This document shows positions 23,856 through 33,580 of a stretch of 64,000 nt of DNA, piece after piece. This stretch comes from Amoebidium appalachense (Eukaryota; Ichthyosporea), in NCBI GenBank assembly GCA_963693365.1, contig CAVNZM010000003.1, forward strand, positions 5,952,001 to 6,016,000, read 5' to 3'. The number at the start of each line of letters is the position of its first letter. Within the stretch, counting starts at the first letter, position 1. The translations under genes and the position numbers were made by a program. The notes under the pieces are model-generated. The model was given only the letters and a program-made list of their open reading frames with translations. It ran no database searches and was not told the DNA's origin.

Positions 23856-26800
23856 ATTTTAGACACCAAACTGCTTTTCCATTGCTTTATGATATATTTG
23901 GTAAATACTCATTTTATCCACCAATCGGAAGAAGATGGTGTGATGATCGGCATCACACATCTCTTCCTGTAGAAGCGACTATAAAAGTCGTGTTTTTCGC
24001 TTCTCTCAAACAGTCTTTTCCTCGCCGCTTCGCGCGCGTTAGTGAGGCCGGTCTAGTGACCAAGACCAAAGCTTTTGAGCGCAATGAGCGCTATAGTCAG
24101 TCGTGTAGGTCCCTAGACTTTAGCTATAATAATAGGCCCAGGAACCGCAGATCATTGAGACCGGATGCGCTCATGAGTTTTTGCAAAACCCAAGTGGGGT
24201 TGTGTTTTGGGGTTGTTTGTGTAGCTATAAGCACCTAGGCACGCCTGGCAACGTTAGCCCGTGTGGGCTGCTCGCGTGAGCATGTACAGCAGCAACGTGT
24301 GCTGCTCTCTAGTCCTAGTGTGGGCCCCGGCAGCTGCCGGTCTGTGCGGGGGCGGCCGGTTTTGTGTGCTCCCAGTAAGCCAGTGGGCGGGGTAGCACCT
24401 GCACCGCTCTATCAACGGGTGCGTGCGTGCCACGACGAGTGGGCGCGCGGTGGAGCAGCCAAGGACGTGCTCTTAATCTGGATTAAGTATGGCATCACAC
24501 CCGAATGGTGCGCTGGGCCGCCACCTCCCCACGACATGGGGAGGTACCTAGACTTGGGCGAAGTTTCGGAGGAGGAGGCGTTGGTGGAAGTTGCGCGTTT
24601 AGTGGGTAAGGGCGCACTTGAACCCATCGACGAGTCCAGGAAGCATTGCGTGTCGACCACGTTTGGGGTGCGGAAACCAAACGGTAAAGTGCGGCTTATA
24701 ATCGACATGCGCCCAGTGAATGAGTATGCCGTACAGCGGGGCCTCAAGTCGTCGAGACGCTCAGTGACCTGCAGGTCATTGCTCAGCCAGGTGACCACGG
24801 CTTCAGTTTCGATCTGGAGGACGGCTACTTTGCGCTGGCAATTGCGCCACCGTGGCGTAAATATTTTCAGATTCGGGTTGGCGGCCAGCTGTATCAGTAC
24901 ACTGTGCTGCCTTTCGGCTATTCCCTCAGCCCATACTACTTCACGCGGCTAATGAAGGAGTTCGGTCGGCGTCTTCACCGGCGCGGTGTGCGCACGTTAG
25001 CGTTCTTGGACGACTGGTTGGTCGTCGAACGGCCGCTAAAGGCGCTGCAAACTCGCGGTGTTGTTGAGGGGGAGCTCGAGGCAACGGGCCTGAGCCGAAA
25101 TACGGAGAAGGGCCAGTGGGAGCCCACCGACCACCTCGACCATCTAGGCATCCATGTCGACCTTGACGCAGGTGTGTTGGCCCCTACCGCCACCTCTATG
25201 GAAAAGCTGGTGGAGGAGACCAAGCGGGTGATGGCCAAGGCTCGCAAGGGCAAGCGATGGGTGGAAAAGAAGCAAGTCGCCCGGTGGTTGGGGGTGGTCA
25301 TGAGTCTGCGGGCTGCCACTCCCCACGTGCTGACGTTGGTGCGGCCAGTGTATGCCGCCCTACGCGGGGGAAATTGGCGCAGTTTCGTTCGGCTTTCGGG
25401 GCGTCAGTTACGGATTATCGGTCGGACGCCCCAGTTCATTGGCCGGTTGCCTCGGGCGGAGATATGGCCCAACCCGGTCACGGCTACGCTCATCATGGAT
25501 GCCGCCACCACACACGGCTGGGGGGCCGTGCTTCAAGTGGCGGGATCCCCTGCCCCTGCGCTTGAGGCGGCGGGCCGGTGGGCAGCCGACGACGCTCCGC
25601 GGGCGGCGGCGATTGCGGAGTGTGAGGGCCTGTTGGAGGCCTATCAGAGCCCTGCCCTGCAGGAAGCCCTCTGTGGGCAGCGGGTACAGTGGCAAGCCGA
25701 TGCCCAGGCGGCCCTTGGGGCCGTGCGGAAAAAGGGCAGCGGCAGCCCCTCGATGCAGCGCACTCTGTGGCAGCTTCTGCAGTTGTGCCTCGACCACGGG
25801 TTGCCTTGGCCACAGGAGGTGGCCTACCTCCCGGCTGAGCTCAACGACCGAGCAGATTGGCTGTCGCGGGTGGACCCCCGGCATGAATGGCAAGTCACGC
25901 CGGAGGCAGTTGAGCGGGTGGAGTGGCTGCTGGGCATGCAGCCCGAAGTCGATCGGTTTGCCACCCACACCTCGGCAGTGAAGGCCGAGTTTAATGTGTG
26001 GGCCCAGGCAGGGGCCCCCGGTGGGATGGCAGACGGGTTGGCGGTGCCGTGGACGGCACCAAGCTGGTGGGCGCCTCCGTTCCCGCTGATCAAGCGAACG
26101 GTGGCCAAGCTGCAGCGGGAAGGTGCAGCGGGCATCCTCGTCGTTCCAGTGTGGGATACGGCGTCGTGGTGGCCCGTTATCCAGGGGTTGGCTTCGGCAA
26201 GTGTGCCTCTGCGCCCCTCTGAGGTGATTTTCCCGCGCGGGGTGCGACCGTGGCGTATGCAAGCATTTCGTCTGGACCGCACCCCGGTTCCTGGGCAGGC
26301 TGAGGGGCCCCAGCCAGCCAGCGTAATTGTATAATAGTGTGTGCTAGCCGGCTGTGTCCTAGTGTGGACGTAGATAGCAGTTTGGTGTCTAAAATGATAT
26401 ATTTGGTAAATACTCATTTTATCCACCAATCGGAAGAAGATGGTGTGATGATCGGCATCACACATCTCTTCCTGTAGAAGCGACTATAAAAGTCGTGTTT
26501 TTCGCTTCTCTCAAACAGTCTTTTCCTCGCCGCTTCTCTTAGGACCCACCCGCCCGCCCGCATTCTGTTTCCTCGCCGTTTGCCTGCTGTTCTCAGCTTT
26601 ATGGATCAGGGCTGTAAGTGCTAGGTTGAGGACCGTAGTAGTGCTTGGTTGGGGGGGGGGGGGGGGGGGGGGGGGGGGATGATTTCTGTTTTCGGGCCCG
26701 AGGGCCTTATCTGTATTGATCTCGTCTGTATGGCCCCAGGGCCGGGAGTCAGTACATGTGATCTATTTGCGGCCCAGTGGGGGCCTGCTGGGACGGCAGC

Positions 26801-26865
26801 CGGGTGCTGCCTCTCATCATCAGATCGGCCATAAAGCAATCGAAAAGCAGTTTGGTGTCTAAAAT
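23856..26865 (+). mobile_element. DIRS-like retrotransposon with 35-bp inverted ends and split direct repeats
   Basis: Ends are inverted copies of 35 bp (23856-23890 and 26831-26865) differing at one base, with no target-site duplication visible. A 141-bp direct repeat occurs just inside the left end (A1, 23891-24031) and again after the coding region (A2, 26396-26536). The right-end word AGCAGTTTGGTGTCTAAAAT is found at 26376-26395 (B1), directly before A2, and at the terminus 26846-26865 (B2). The A1-coding-B1-A2-B2 order resembles the split direct repeats of PAT/Ngaro-type tyrosine-recombinase elements. No tyrosine recombinase frame is visible, so this copy is probably non-autonomous or degenerate. 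Confidence 0.75.
24263..26334 (+). pseudogene. DIRS-type reverse transcriptase-RNase H polyprotein, one frameshift
   Basis: The frame from 24263 holds the RT N-terminal part (FGVRKPNGKVRLIIDMRPVN). A one-base loss near 24750 moves the RT into the frame used by the rest, which continues through VLPFGYSLSPYYFTRLM and the FLDDWLV catalytic box to RNase H. RNase H shows MDAATTHGWG, AECEGL, QADAQAAL and NDRADWLSR. The C-terminal part (VDRFATHTSAVKAEFN, WWAPPFPLI, VPVWDTASWWPV) matches the extra domain typical of DIRS pol, but with APPF in place of the usual NPPF-like motif. The stop is at 26332-26334. The protein copies element RNA into DNA in the family; with the frameshift this copy is unlikely to do so unless a frameshift is programmed. 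The region is GC-rich compared with its flanks. Confidence 0.85.
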
Positions 26866-26866
26866 T

Positions 26867-28190
26867 TCCGGTCTGATGATGAGAGCCTGCACCCGGCTGC
26901 CGTCCCCGCAGGCCCCCACCGGGCCGCAAATAAATCACATGTACTGACTCCCGGCCCTGGGGCCATACACACGAGATCAATACAGATAAGGCCCTCGGGC
27001 CCGAAAACAGAAATCATCCCCCCCCCCCCCCCCCCCCCCAAGCACTACTACCCTCAACCTAGCACTTACAGCCCTGATCCATCATTTGAAAGCTGAGAAC
27101 AGCAGGCAAACGGCGAGGAAACAGAATGCGGGCGGGTGGGTGGGTCCTAAGAGAAGCGGCGAGGAAAAGACTGTTTGAAAGAAGCGAAAAACACGACTTT
27201 TATAGTCGCTTCTACAGGAAGTCTTAGAGATGTGTGATGCCGATCATCACACCATCTTCTTCCGATTGGTGGATAAAATGAGTATTTACCAAATATATCA
27301 TTTTAGACACCAAACTGCTATCTACGTCCACGTGACACAGCTGGCTAACATACACTATTATACAATTACGCTGGCTGGCTGGGGCCCCTCAGCCTGCTTA
27401 GGAACCGGGGTGCCGTCCAGACGAAATGCTTGCATAGTATTACGCCACGGCCGCACCCCGCGCGGGAAGATTACCTCAGAGGGGCGCAGAGGCACACTTG
27501 CCGAAGCCAACCCCTGAATGACGGGCCACCACGACGCCGTATCCCACACTGGAACGACGAGGATGCCCGCTGCACCTTCCCGCTGCAGCTTGGCTACCGT
27601 TCGCTTGATCAGCGGGAACGGAGGCGCCCACCAGCTTGGTGCCGTCCACGGCACCGCCAACCCGTCTGCCATCCCACCGGGGGCCCCTGCCTGGGCCCAC
27701 ACATTAAACTCGGCCTTCACTGCCGAGGTGTGGGTGGCAAACCGATCGACTTCGGGCTGCATGCCCAGCAGCCACTCCACCCGCTCGACTGCCTCCGGCG
27801 TGACTTGCCATTCATGCCGGGGGTCCACCCGCGACAGCCAATCTGCTCGGTCGTTGAGCTCACCCGGGATATAGGCCACCTCCTGTGGCCAAGGCAACCC
27901 GTGGTCGAGGCACAACTGCAGAAGCTGCAACAGAGTGCGCTGCATCGAGGGGCTGCCGCTGCCCTTTTTCCGCACGGCCCCAAGGGCCGCCTGGGCATCG
28001 GCTTAAGCGCTTGCCACTGCACCCGCTGCCCACAGAGGGCTTCCTGCAGGGCAGGGCTCTGATAGGCCTCCAACAGGCCCTCACACTCCGCAATCGCCGC
28101 CGCCCGCGGAGCGTCGTCGGCTGCCCACCTGCCCGCCGCCTCAAGCGCAGGGGCAGGGGATCCCGCCACTTGAAGCACGGCCCCCCAGCG
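26867..28190 (-). mobile_element. Truncated second DIRS-like copy, inverted relative to the first
   Basis: Its reverse complement follows 25517-26830 of the first copy: RNase H and C-terminal coding sequence, stop, B1 word, A2 repeat (about 27155-27300), G-run and the following right-end sequence. It lacks the RT region and the terminal inverted repeat. It breaks at 28190 against a Copia LTR. It carries small differences, including an extra 8 bases near 28000 that break the frame, so it is an independent or older copy. Confidence 0.8.
27358..28190 (-). pseudogene. RNase H / C-terminal domain fragment of DIRS-like pol
   Basis: From 27975 down to 27358 the frame reads through the NDRADWLSR box, VDRFATHTSAVKAEFN and the terminal ...QPASVIV, nearly identical to the first copy. 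Upstream the frame is shifted by an 8-base insertion. Truncated at the Copia LTR boundary. Confidence 0.8.
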
Positions 28191-28256
28191 TGTTAACAGT
28201 AATACGTAGTATTTACATATGGTAAGATCTTCTCAGTTTGTGTTATGTTTCAATTC
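28191..28256 (+). repeat. Left part of a split Copia LTR (older copy)
   Basis: Begins about TGTTAACAG and continues TAATACGTAGTATTTACATA, the LTR start, up to AATTC. Its continuation is at 32206-33077. The younger Copia-related element is inserted between them. Confidence 0.75.
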
Positions 28257-29181
28257 TGTTGTAATACGTAGTATTTACATATGGTAAGATCTTCTCAGTT
28301 TGTGTTATGTTTCAGTTCATATGCTTAGTGTAAATGCCACACTCCTATTATGTAAAGTGTAGCATCGATCTCCGATATGCTTGTATACTTGTAATCGTGT
28401 TGTATCGGCTCTAATCGTGTATTGTAATATCGATTAGAATATTTATATGTGTGTACACGGATCCACCCACTCAGGGAGAGACGTGTACATGTTCGTGTGT
28501 ACATAAATATCTCTGGTTATAGTTATGCTATTACTATCTTGTTTGTTGATCTGTGCTCTCTTTTCCTTTCTCTTTCTCCTTCCTTATTTTCTTTTCTTTC
28601 ACTCCTTGTCTTCATGTGTATAATCGTATTTCTTTTCTACTAATATATGTTAGGTAGATTTGTGTTACTTAATACGTGTTCATTGGACGGTAACACACTT
28701 AGGCTACACTTAGAATAGCATGTGTGTTTAGACTTCATTAATTCACTTTAGTTTTCATGTGTTGCCGGGCTTTAACCAATCATCAAGGTTAAGTGTGATA
28801 TGTCTGAGTCTTTGCAGTATGTCATAGGTTAGAACTTCCTTGATGATGACACGAGTTGATCTTAACTAGTGTCTGTGTCCTATCGTGTATGTCTCCGCGT
28901 ACCGGATCTCTCTGAAAGCAATTGGTTCTTAGTGATTGGTTTCTATTAGAGATAGATCTGATTTCCGACTGGTCGGAAATCATGTATGGATTGGACTTAG
29001 AGGAATTTCATGTATTTATTCGAAGATCAGAATAAATTCAGTTCAGTCGTGTCTAAACATTGATGTCTGTTGTGTACACTGCTCCGATCGTTCCGTGTTT
29101 TGTTGTTGTGTGTGTCTGTGGTGTTTTCACACTGCACCACTGTGTCTCTGCTTACATCCCAAATACTTATAGAAATTAACA
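28257..29181 (+). repeat. 5' LTR of the internally deleted Copia element
   Basis: 925 bp, starts TGTTGTAATACG and ends AATTAACA; followed directly by the primer-binding site. Confidence 0.88.
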
Positions 29182-29195
29182 GGTTATGGGCCCAG
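29182..29195 (+). promoter_or_regulatory. Copia-type primer-binding site
   Basis: GGTTATGGGCCCAG directly follows the LTR. The same word follows the LTR of Drosophila copia, where it pairs with the anticodon-arm part of initiator tRNA-Met rather than the tRNA 3' end. Confidence 0.75.
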
Positions 29196-30604
29196 ATGCA
29201 CGCTCCCTACACACACCTAGACCTAGCGATCGTTAAATTCCTGGTACACATCATAGCTGTGGTCAGCTCCTCATGCATCTTGGTGCTGAGGCTGTGTACA
29301 TCCATCCCTGGCGTCCCCTGCATCCATCTGTGCCTTTCTGCACACCCCGTCTCTGGCGCCTGCTGTTCCAGTTCCGTCCGTCCCCGTTCCCACCGTCTCC
29401 TAGCCTCTCGGCTCGAGGCCTCCCCGGCGTCCGTCCGTAACCGGTCCCACGTGACTCCTCTTGACAAGATCTGACTCATCTTGACAAGAGCTTTTGTCAC
29501 GCCTTGACACCCGTGACATCCTCGCAAGTTCAAATTCCAGCTTGCACTCCTTCCAGCTCCGTCCTGGTTTCGTTCCGTCACGCCAAACCGTCCTCCACCC
29601 TTGGTTCTGCAATCGCGCTCCAAGTTCCTTGACACTTCACCGACGTGGTCTCAACCGCGCCGCCCTGTCTACCCAGGCCTGAGGATCCTGCATCGAAATC
29701 CCATTCCATCCGATTTCGAACCCCGTCGACCCGCATTCGAATATAATTTCACACCCCGTCAGCGTTCCAATCGACGATAATTTGACACCCCGTCTCGATC
29801 CGACTTGACCATCATCCATCAAGTCCATCTGAAGTATCCAAATTCGGTACTTCTTTCCAGTCTACCGTGTTCCACCCCGTCCAAGCCCTTTGTGCTTCCC
29901 TCCTCCCTAGGAGTCCCGACCCTGAGTCCCTCCAGAACCGTTTACCGTGTCCAACCCCGGCTTCCTTCCAGGATTTCCAACCCTGTTTTCGGCCATGTCT
30001 CCCCTTACCGTGCCGTCACTGTCAATGGCCCCCTCACATTCCATTGATCTGCCCTGCATTCCGGCAGCAGTTTCCCCCCATCACGTGGCCAACCTCGTCG
30101 AGATCCCAACTACCACCAGCTCTGCACGGGCAACAGTTACCCCTGCAGCTATTTCCCCCCCATTACCACCCGACCCCGGCCAGCAAGACATGCTGCCAGG
30201 TCCAGTCGTTCCCATCCACGTTTCCAGCCAGCTTGCTGTGCTGCCTTCCCCCCGTTTCCAAAGCCCCTGCATCCGACCCAGTTAACCTCCTCCGTCCGGA
30301 ATTACCTGCACTTGACCCTGCCTCCGTCGTGCCTCATCCCAACCCAAATTCCGTGAAGACCTACCCCCCTCCCTGTTCGGGCTTTCCCAGTCACCCCGAG
30401 CAGCAAGCACCCTCGACGCCCCCCTCAGCGAATTCCAAACTACGACAAGTCTACTCCTCCTTGGTCATCAATCCCTCCACCGGTCGCCCCACCACGTGTG
30501 GCTACCCTCGACACACCGCATCCAAATGCCGTGACCCCCGTTGTCCTGTCTACCGTTTGCGTCCTCGATACCCCCCATCCCCTATCCTCCCCCCCCCAGC
30601 CTGA
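29196..30604. other. C-rich internal region of the deleted Copia element
   Basis: The leader (TGCACGCTCCCTACACAC, then CTAGCGATCGTT) is shared with the leader of the broken Copia at 36700-36740. The rest is C-rich and proline-coding in several frames, with no gag, protease, integrase or RT motif that I recognise. Confidence 0.55.
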
Positions 30605-30732
30605 GTGGGGATGTTGTCGTCAACTACGTCGAGTCTGCCAACAACTTGGCTGACATCCTTACCAAGTCACTGCCGGGTCCCAGCCATGTCACTCACCGTG
30701 ATCGACTCTGTATGCCCGACCTTGTGCAGTGA
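30605..30732 (+). pseudogene. C-terminal fragment of Copia RNase H
   Basis: The frame reads VNYVESANNLADILTKSLPG followed by a short basic tail and a stop. The N-x-ADILTK-L box is the diagnostic end of Copia RNase H. Everything upstream of this in pol is missing. Confidence 0.8.
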
Positions 30733-30834
30733 TCATCGTGTGGTCTTCTACTACACCTGGGGCCCTGGACAGCAGCTTCCTCTACACTGCTTCCCAGTTG
30801 GAACGTCTACTACTACGATTCTGTATATGTATTT

Positions 30835-31272
30835 TTTTTTTTTTTTGCCTTAAGTGGGGTTTGTCCACTTTAAGGGTTCATCGATTAGCACAACACATAT
30901 ACACCTGAGGCTAGCCACCTTTGCGAATACTGGCCGACTCCCAGTCCCACTGAGTCACAACACATAGGTTAATGTTTCCACGGCTGGCTCCCGTTAATAT
31001 ATATATTATACCTTCACCTGCATATTTTTTTTTTCCTTGGTTGTTTTCCTTCCTTTGCTGTTGTTCCCCCCCCCCCCCCCCCCCTCCCCCCTCCCCCCTT
31101 CCCCCCCCACCCTCCCCCCCTTCTCCCCCCCCCCCCCCTTTCCCCCCCCCCCCTCCCCCCCCCCCCCCCCCCCGGAAAGAGTACACACTTTAATTTTTTT
31201 TCGTTTCTGTTCTCAAGTGGGGAGATTTCACTAGTTCAGTGGGGATATGATAACACAAACTTCAAAGTCTTA
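30835..31272. other. T/C-rich stretch before the 3' LTR
   Basis: Holds poly-T (30833-30846) and C-rich runs 31067-31173. It contains no gene. Confidence 0.6.
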
Positions 31273-31280
31273 AGTGGGGA
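31272..31280 (+). promoter_or_regulatory. Polypurine tract of the deleted Copia element
   Basis: AAGTGGGGA sits directly before the TG of the 3' LTR and is the expected plus-strand priming site. A second AAGTGGGGAGA lies at about 31215. Confidence 0.7.
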
Positions 31281-32205
31281 TGTTGTAATACGTAGTATTT
31301 ACATATGGTAAGATCTTCTCAGTTTGTGTTATGTTTCAGTTCATATGCTTAGTGTAAATGCCACACTCCTATTATGTAAAGTGTAGCATCGATCTCCGAT
31401 ATGCTTGTATACTTGTAATCGTGTTGTATCGGCTCTAATCGTGTATTGTAATATCGATTAGAATATTTATATGTGTGTACACGGATCCACCCACTCAGGG
31501 AGAGACGTGTACATGTTCGTGTGTACATAAATATCTCTGGTTATAGTTATGCTATTACTATCTTGTTTGTTGATCTGTGCTCTCTTTTCCTTTCTCTTTC
31601 TCCTTCCTTATTTTCTTTTCTTTCTCTCCTTGTCTTCATGTGTATAATCGTATTTCTTTTCTACTAATATATGTTAGGTAGATTTGTGTTACTTAATACG
31701 TGTTCATTGGACGGTAACACACTTAGGCTACACTTAGAATAGCATGTGTGTTTAGACTTCATTAATTCACTTTAGTTTTCATGTGTTGCCGGGCTTTAAC
31801 CAATCATCAAGGTTAAGTGTGATATGTCTGAGTCTTTGCAGTATGTCATAGGTTAGAACTTCCTTGATGATGACACGAGTTGATCTTAACTAGTGTCTGT
31901 GTCCTATCGTGTATGTCTCCGCGTACCGGATCTCTCTGAAAGCAATTGGTTCTTAGTGATTGGTTTCTATTAGAGATAGATCTGATTTCCGACTGGTCGG
32001 AAATCATGTATGGATTGGACTTAGAGGAATTTCATGTATTTATTCGAAGATCAGAATAAATTCAGTTCAGTCGTGTCTAAACATTGATGTCTGTTGTGTA
32101 CACTGCTCCGATCGTTCCGTGTTTTGTTGTTGTGTGTGTCTGTGGTGTTTTCACACTGCACCACTGTGTCTCTGCTTACATCCCAAATACTTATAGAAAT
32201 AAACA
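31281..32205 (+). repeat. 3' LTR of the internally deleted Copia element
   Basis: 925 bp, starts TGTTGTAATACG, ends AATAAACA, then the AATTC duplication. Confidence 0.88.
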
Positions 32206-33077
32206 AATTCATATGCTTAGTATAAATGCCACATTCCTATTATGTAAAGTGTAGCATCGATCTCCGATATGCTTGACAATGTATACTTGTAATCGTGTTG
32301 TATCGGCTTTAATCGTGTATTGTAATATCGATTAGAATATTTATATGTGTGTACACGGATCCACCCACTCAGGAAGAGACGTGTACATGTTTGTGTGTAT
32401 ATAAATATCTCTGGTTATAGTTATACTATTACTATCTTGTTTGTTGATCTGTGCTCTCTTTTCCTTTCTCTTTCTCCTTCCTTATTTTCTTTTCTTTCTC
32501 TCCTTGTTTTCATGTGTATAATCGTATTTCTTTTCTACTAATAGATGTTAGGTAGATTTGTGTTACTTAATATGTGTTGATTGGACGGTAACACACTTAG
32601 GCTACACTTAGAATAACATGTGTGATTAGACTTCATTAATTTACTTTAGTTTTCATGTGTTGCCGGGTTTTAACCAATCATCAAGGTTAAGTGTGATATG
32701 TCTGAGTCTTTGCAGTGTGTCATAGGTTAGAACTTCCTTGATGATGACACGAGTTGATCTTAACTAGTGTCTGTGTCCTATCGTGTACGTCTCCGCGTAC
32801 CAGATCTCTCTGAAAGCAATTGGTTCTTAGTGATTGGTTTCTATTAGAGATAGATCTGATTTCCGACTGGTCGGAAATCATGTATGGATTAGACTTAGAG
32901 GAATTTCAGGTATTTATTCGAAGATCAAAATAAATTGAGTTTAGTCGTGTCTAAACATTGATGTCTGTTGTGTACACTGCTCCGATCGTTCCGTGTTTTG
33001 TTGTTGTGTGTCTGTGGTGTTTTCACACTGCACCACTGTGTCTCTGCTTACATCCCAAATACTTATATAATTTTACA
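32206..33077 (+). repeat. Right part of the split older Copia LTR
   Basis: Continues the LTR sequence from CATATGCTTAG to TTTTACA. It carries many more differences from the 925-bp LTRs than those have from each other, showing it is older. GGTTATG, the start of a Copia primer site, follows at 33078. Confidence 0.85.
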
Positions 33078-33088
33078 GGTTATGCAGC

Positions 33089-33568
33089 TGTAAACAGTTG
33101 GACTAGTTAGGATAAGGCAGAGTACAACTGAATCAAAATAAAGACAGAGAACGGGTAGAAAGGCACACGCGGCCAGGTTGCTTTTACTATGGGCCGACTC
33201 AGTCTGTCTCAGACTTCACTGATGTGATCCCCGTACTGGGACGGCTTTCTTATATAGCCCCCAGGTTTCGGATCAAGGCCCAGATTTGGTTCATCCGCGG
33301 CCAGCGCGGGTGGCAACATGCCATTCGTGATTCTGGTGCGGTCCGAGCCAGTCAGACCTTTGTCCTATTTATGCAAACCTCTTATTGGTTCACTTCGTTT
33401 ATGTGGTATGCAGCTGAAGAACCATATATGGTTCAATTCTTAGGTCAGAGTGAGTCCTATTGGTGCGGACATAATATTTATGTGATATTCATGACAAAGC
33501 ACGAATCGTGTGCTAGTAGATCACATTCTTTAGTAAACATGTACAGTTCATGTGTACAGTTGTTTACA
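33089..33568 (-). repeat. 3' LTR of the minus-strand LTR element
   Basis: 480 bp; differs from the partner at 36210-36688 by only a few bases (for example an extra G in GTGCGGTCC). Confidence 0.85.
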
Positions 33569-33580
33569 CTCCCCCCCTTG
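33569..33580 (-). promoter_or_regulatory. Polypurine tract of the minus-strand LTR element
   Basis: On the minus strand AAGGGGGGGAG directly precedes the TGTAAACA start of the 3' LTR. Confidence 0.65.

Larger units (their letters stand above)
28257..32205 (+). mobile_element. Internally deleted Copia-family element inserted in a related LTR
   Basis: Two 925-bp LTRs (28257-29181 and 31281-32205), TG at the start and CA at the end, flank 2.1 kb. The LTRs look nearly identical by eye, so insertion is recent. The 5-bp target duplication AATTC is at 28252-28256 and 32206-32210. Internally there is a primer-binding site and leader, C-rich sequence without RT or integrase, and only the C-terminal end of Copia RNase H near 30605-30732. 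It must therefore depend on another element for its proteins. Confidence 0.88.

Noticed and set aside
25408-26465. Minus-strand frames of 284 and 213 codons across the DIRS pol
   Set aside because: Antisense shadows of a GC-rich coding region; no motifs.
29207-29635. 142-codon minus-strand frame inside the deleted Copia element
   Set aside because: It starts close to the leader on the wrong strand for the element and has no recognised domain; it could be captured host sequence but there is no evidence.
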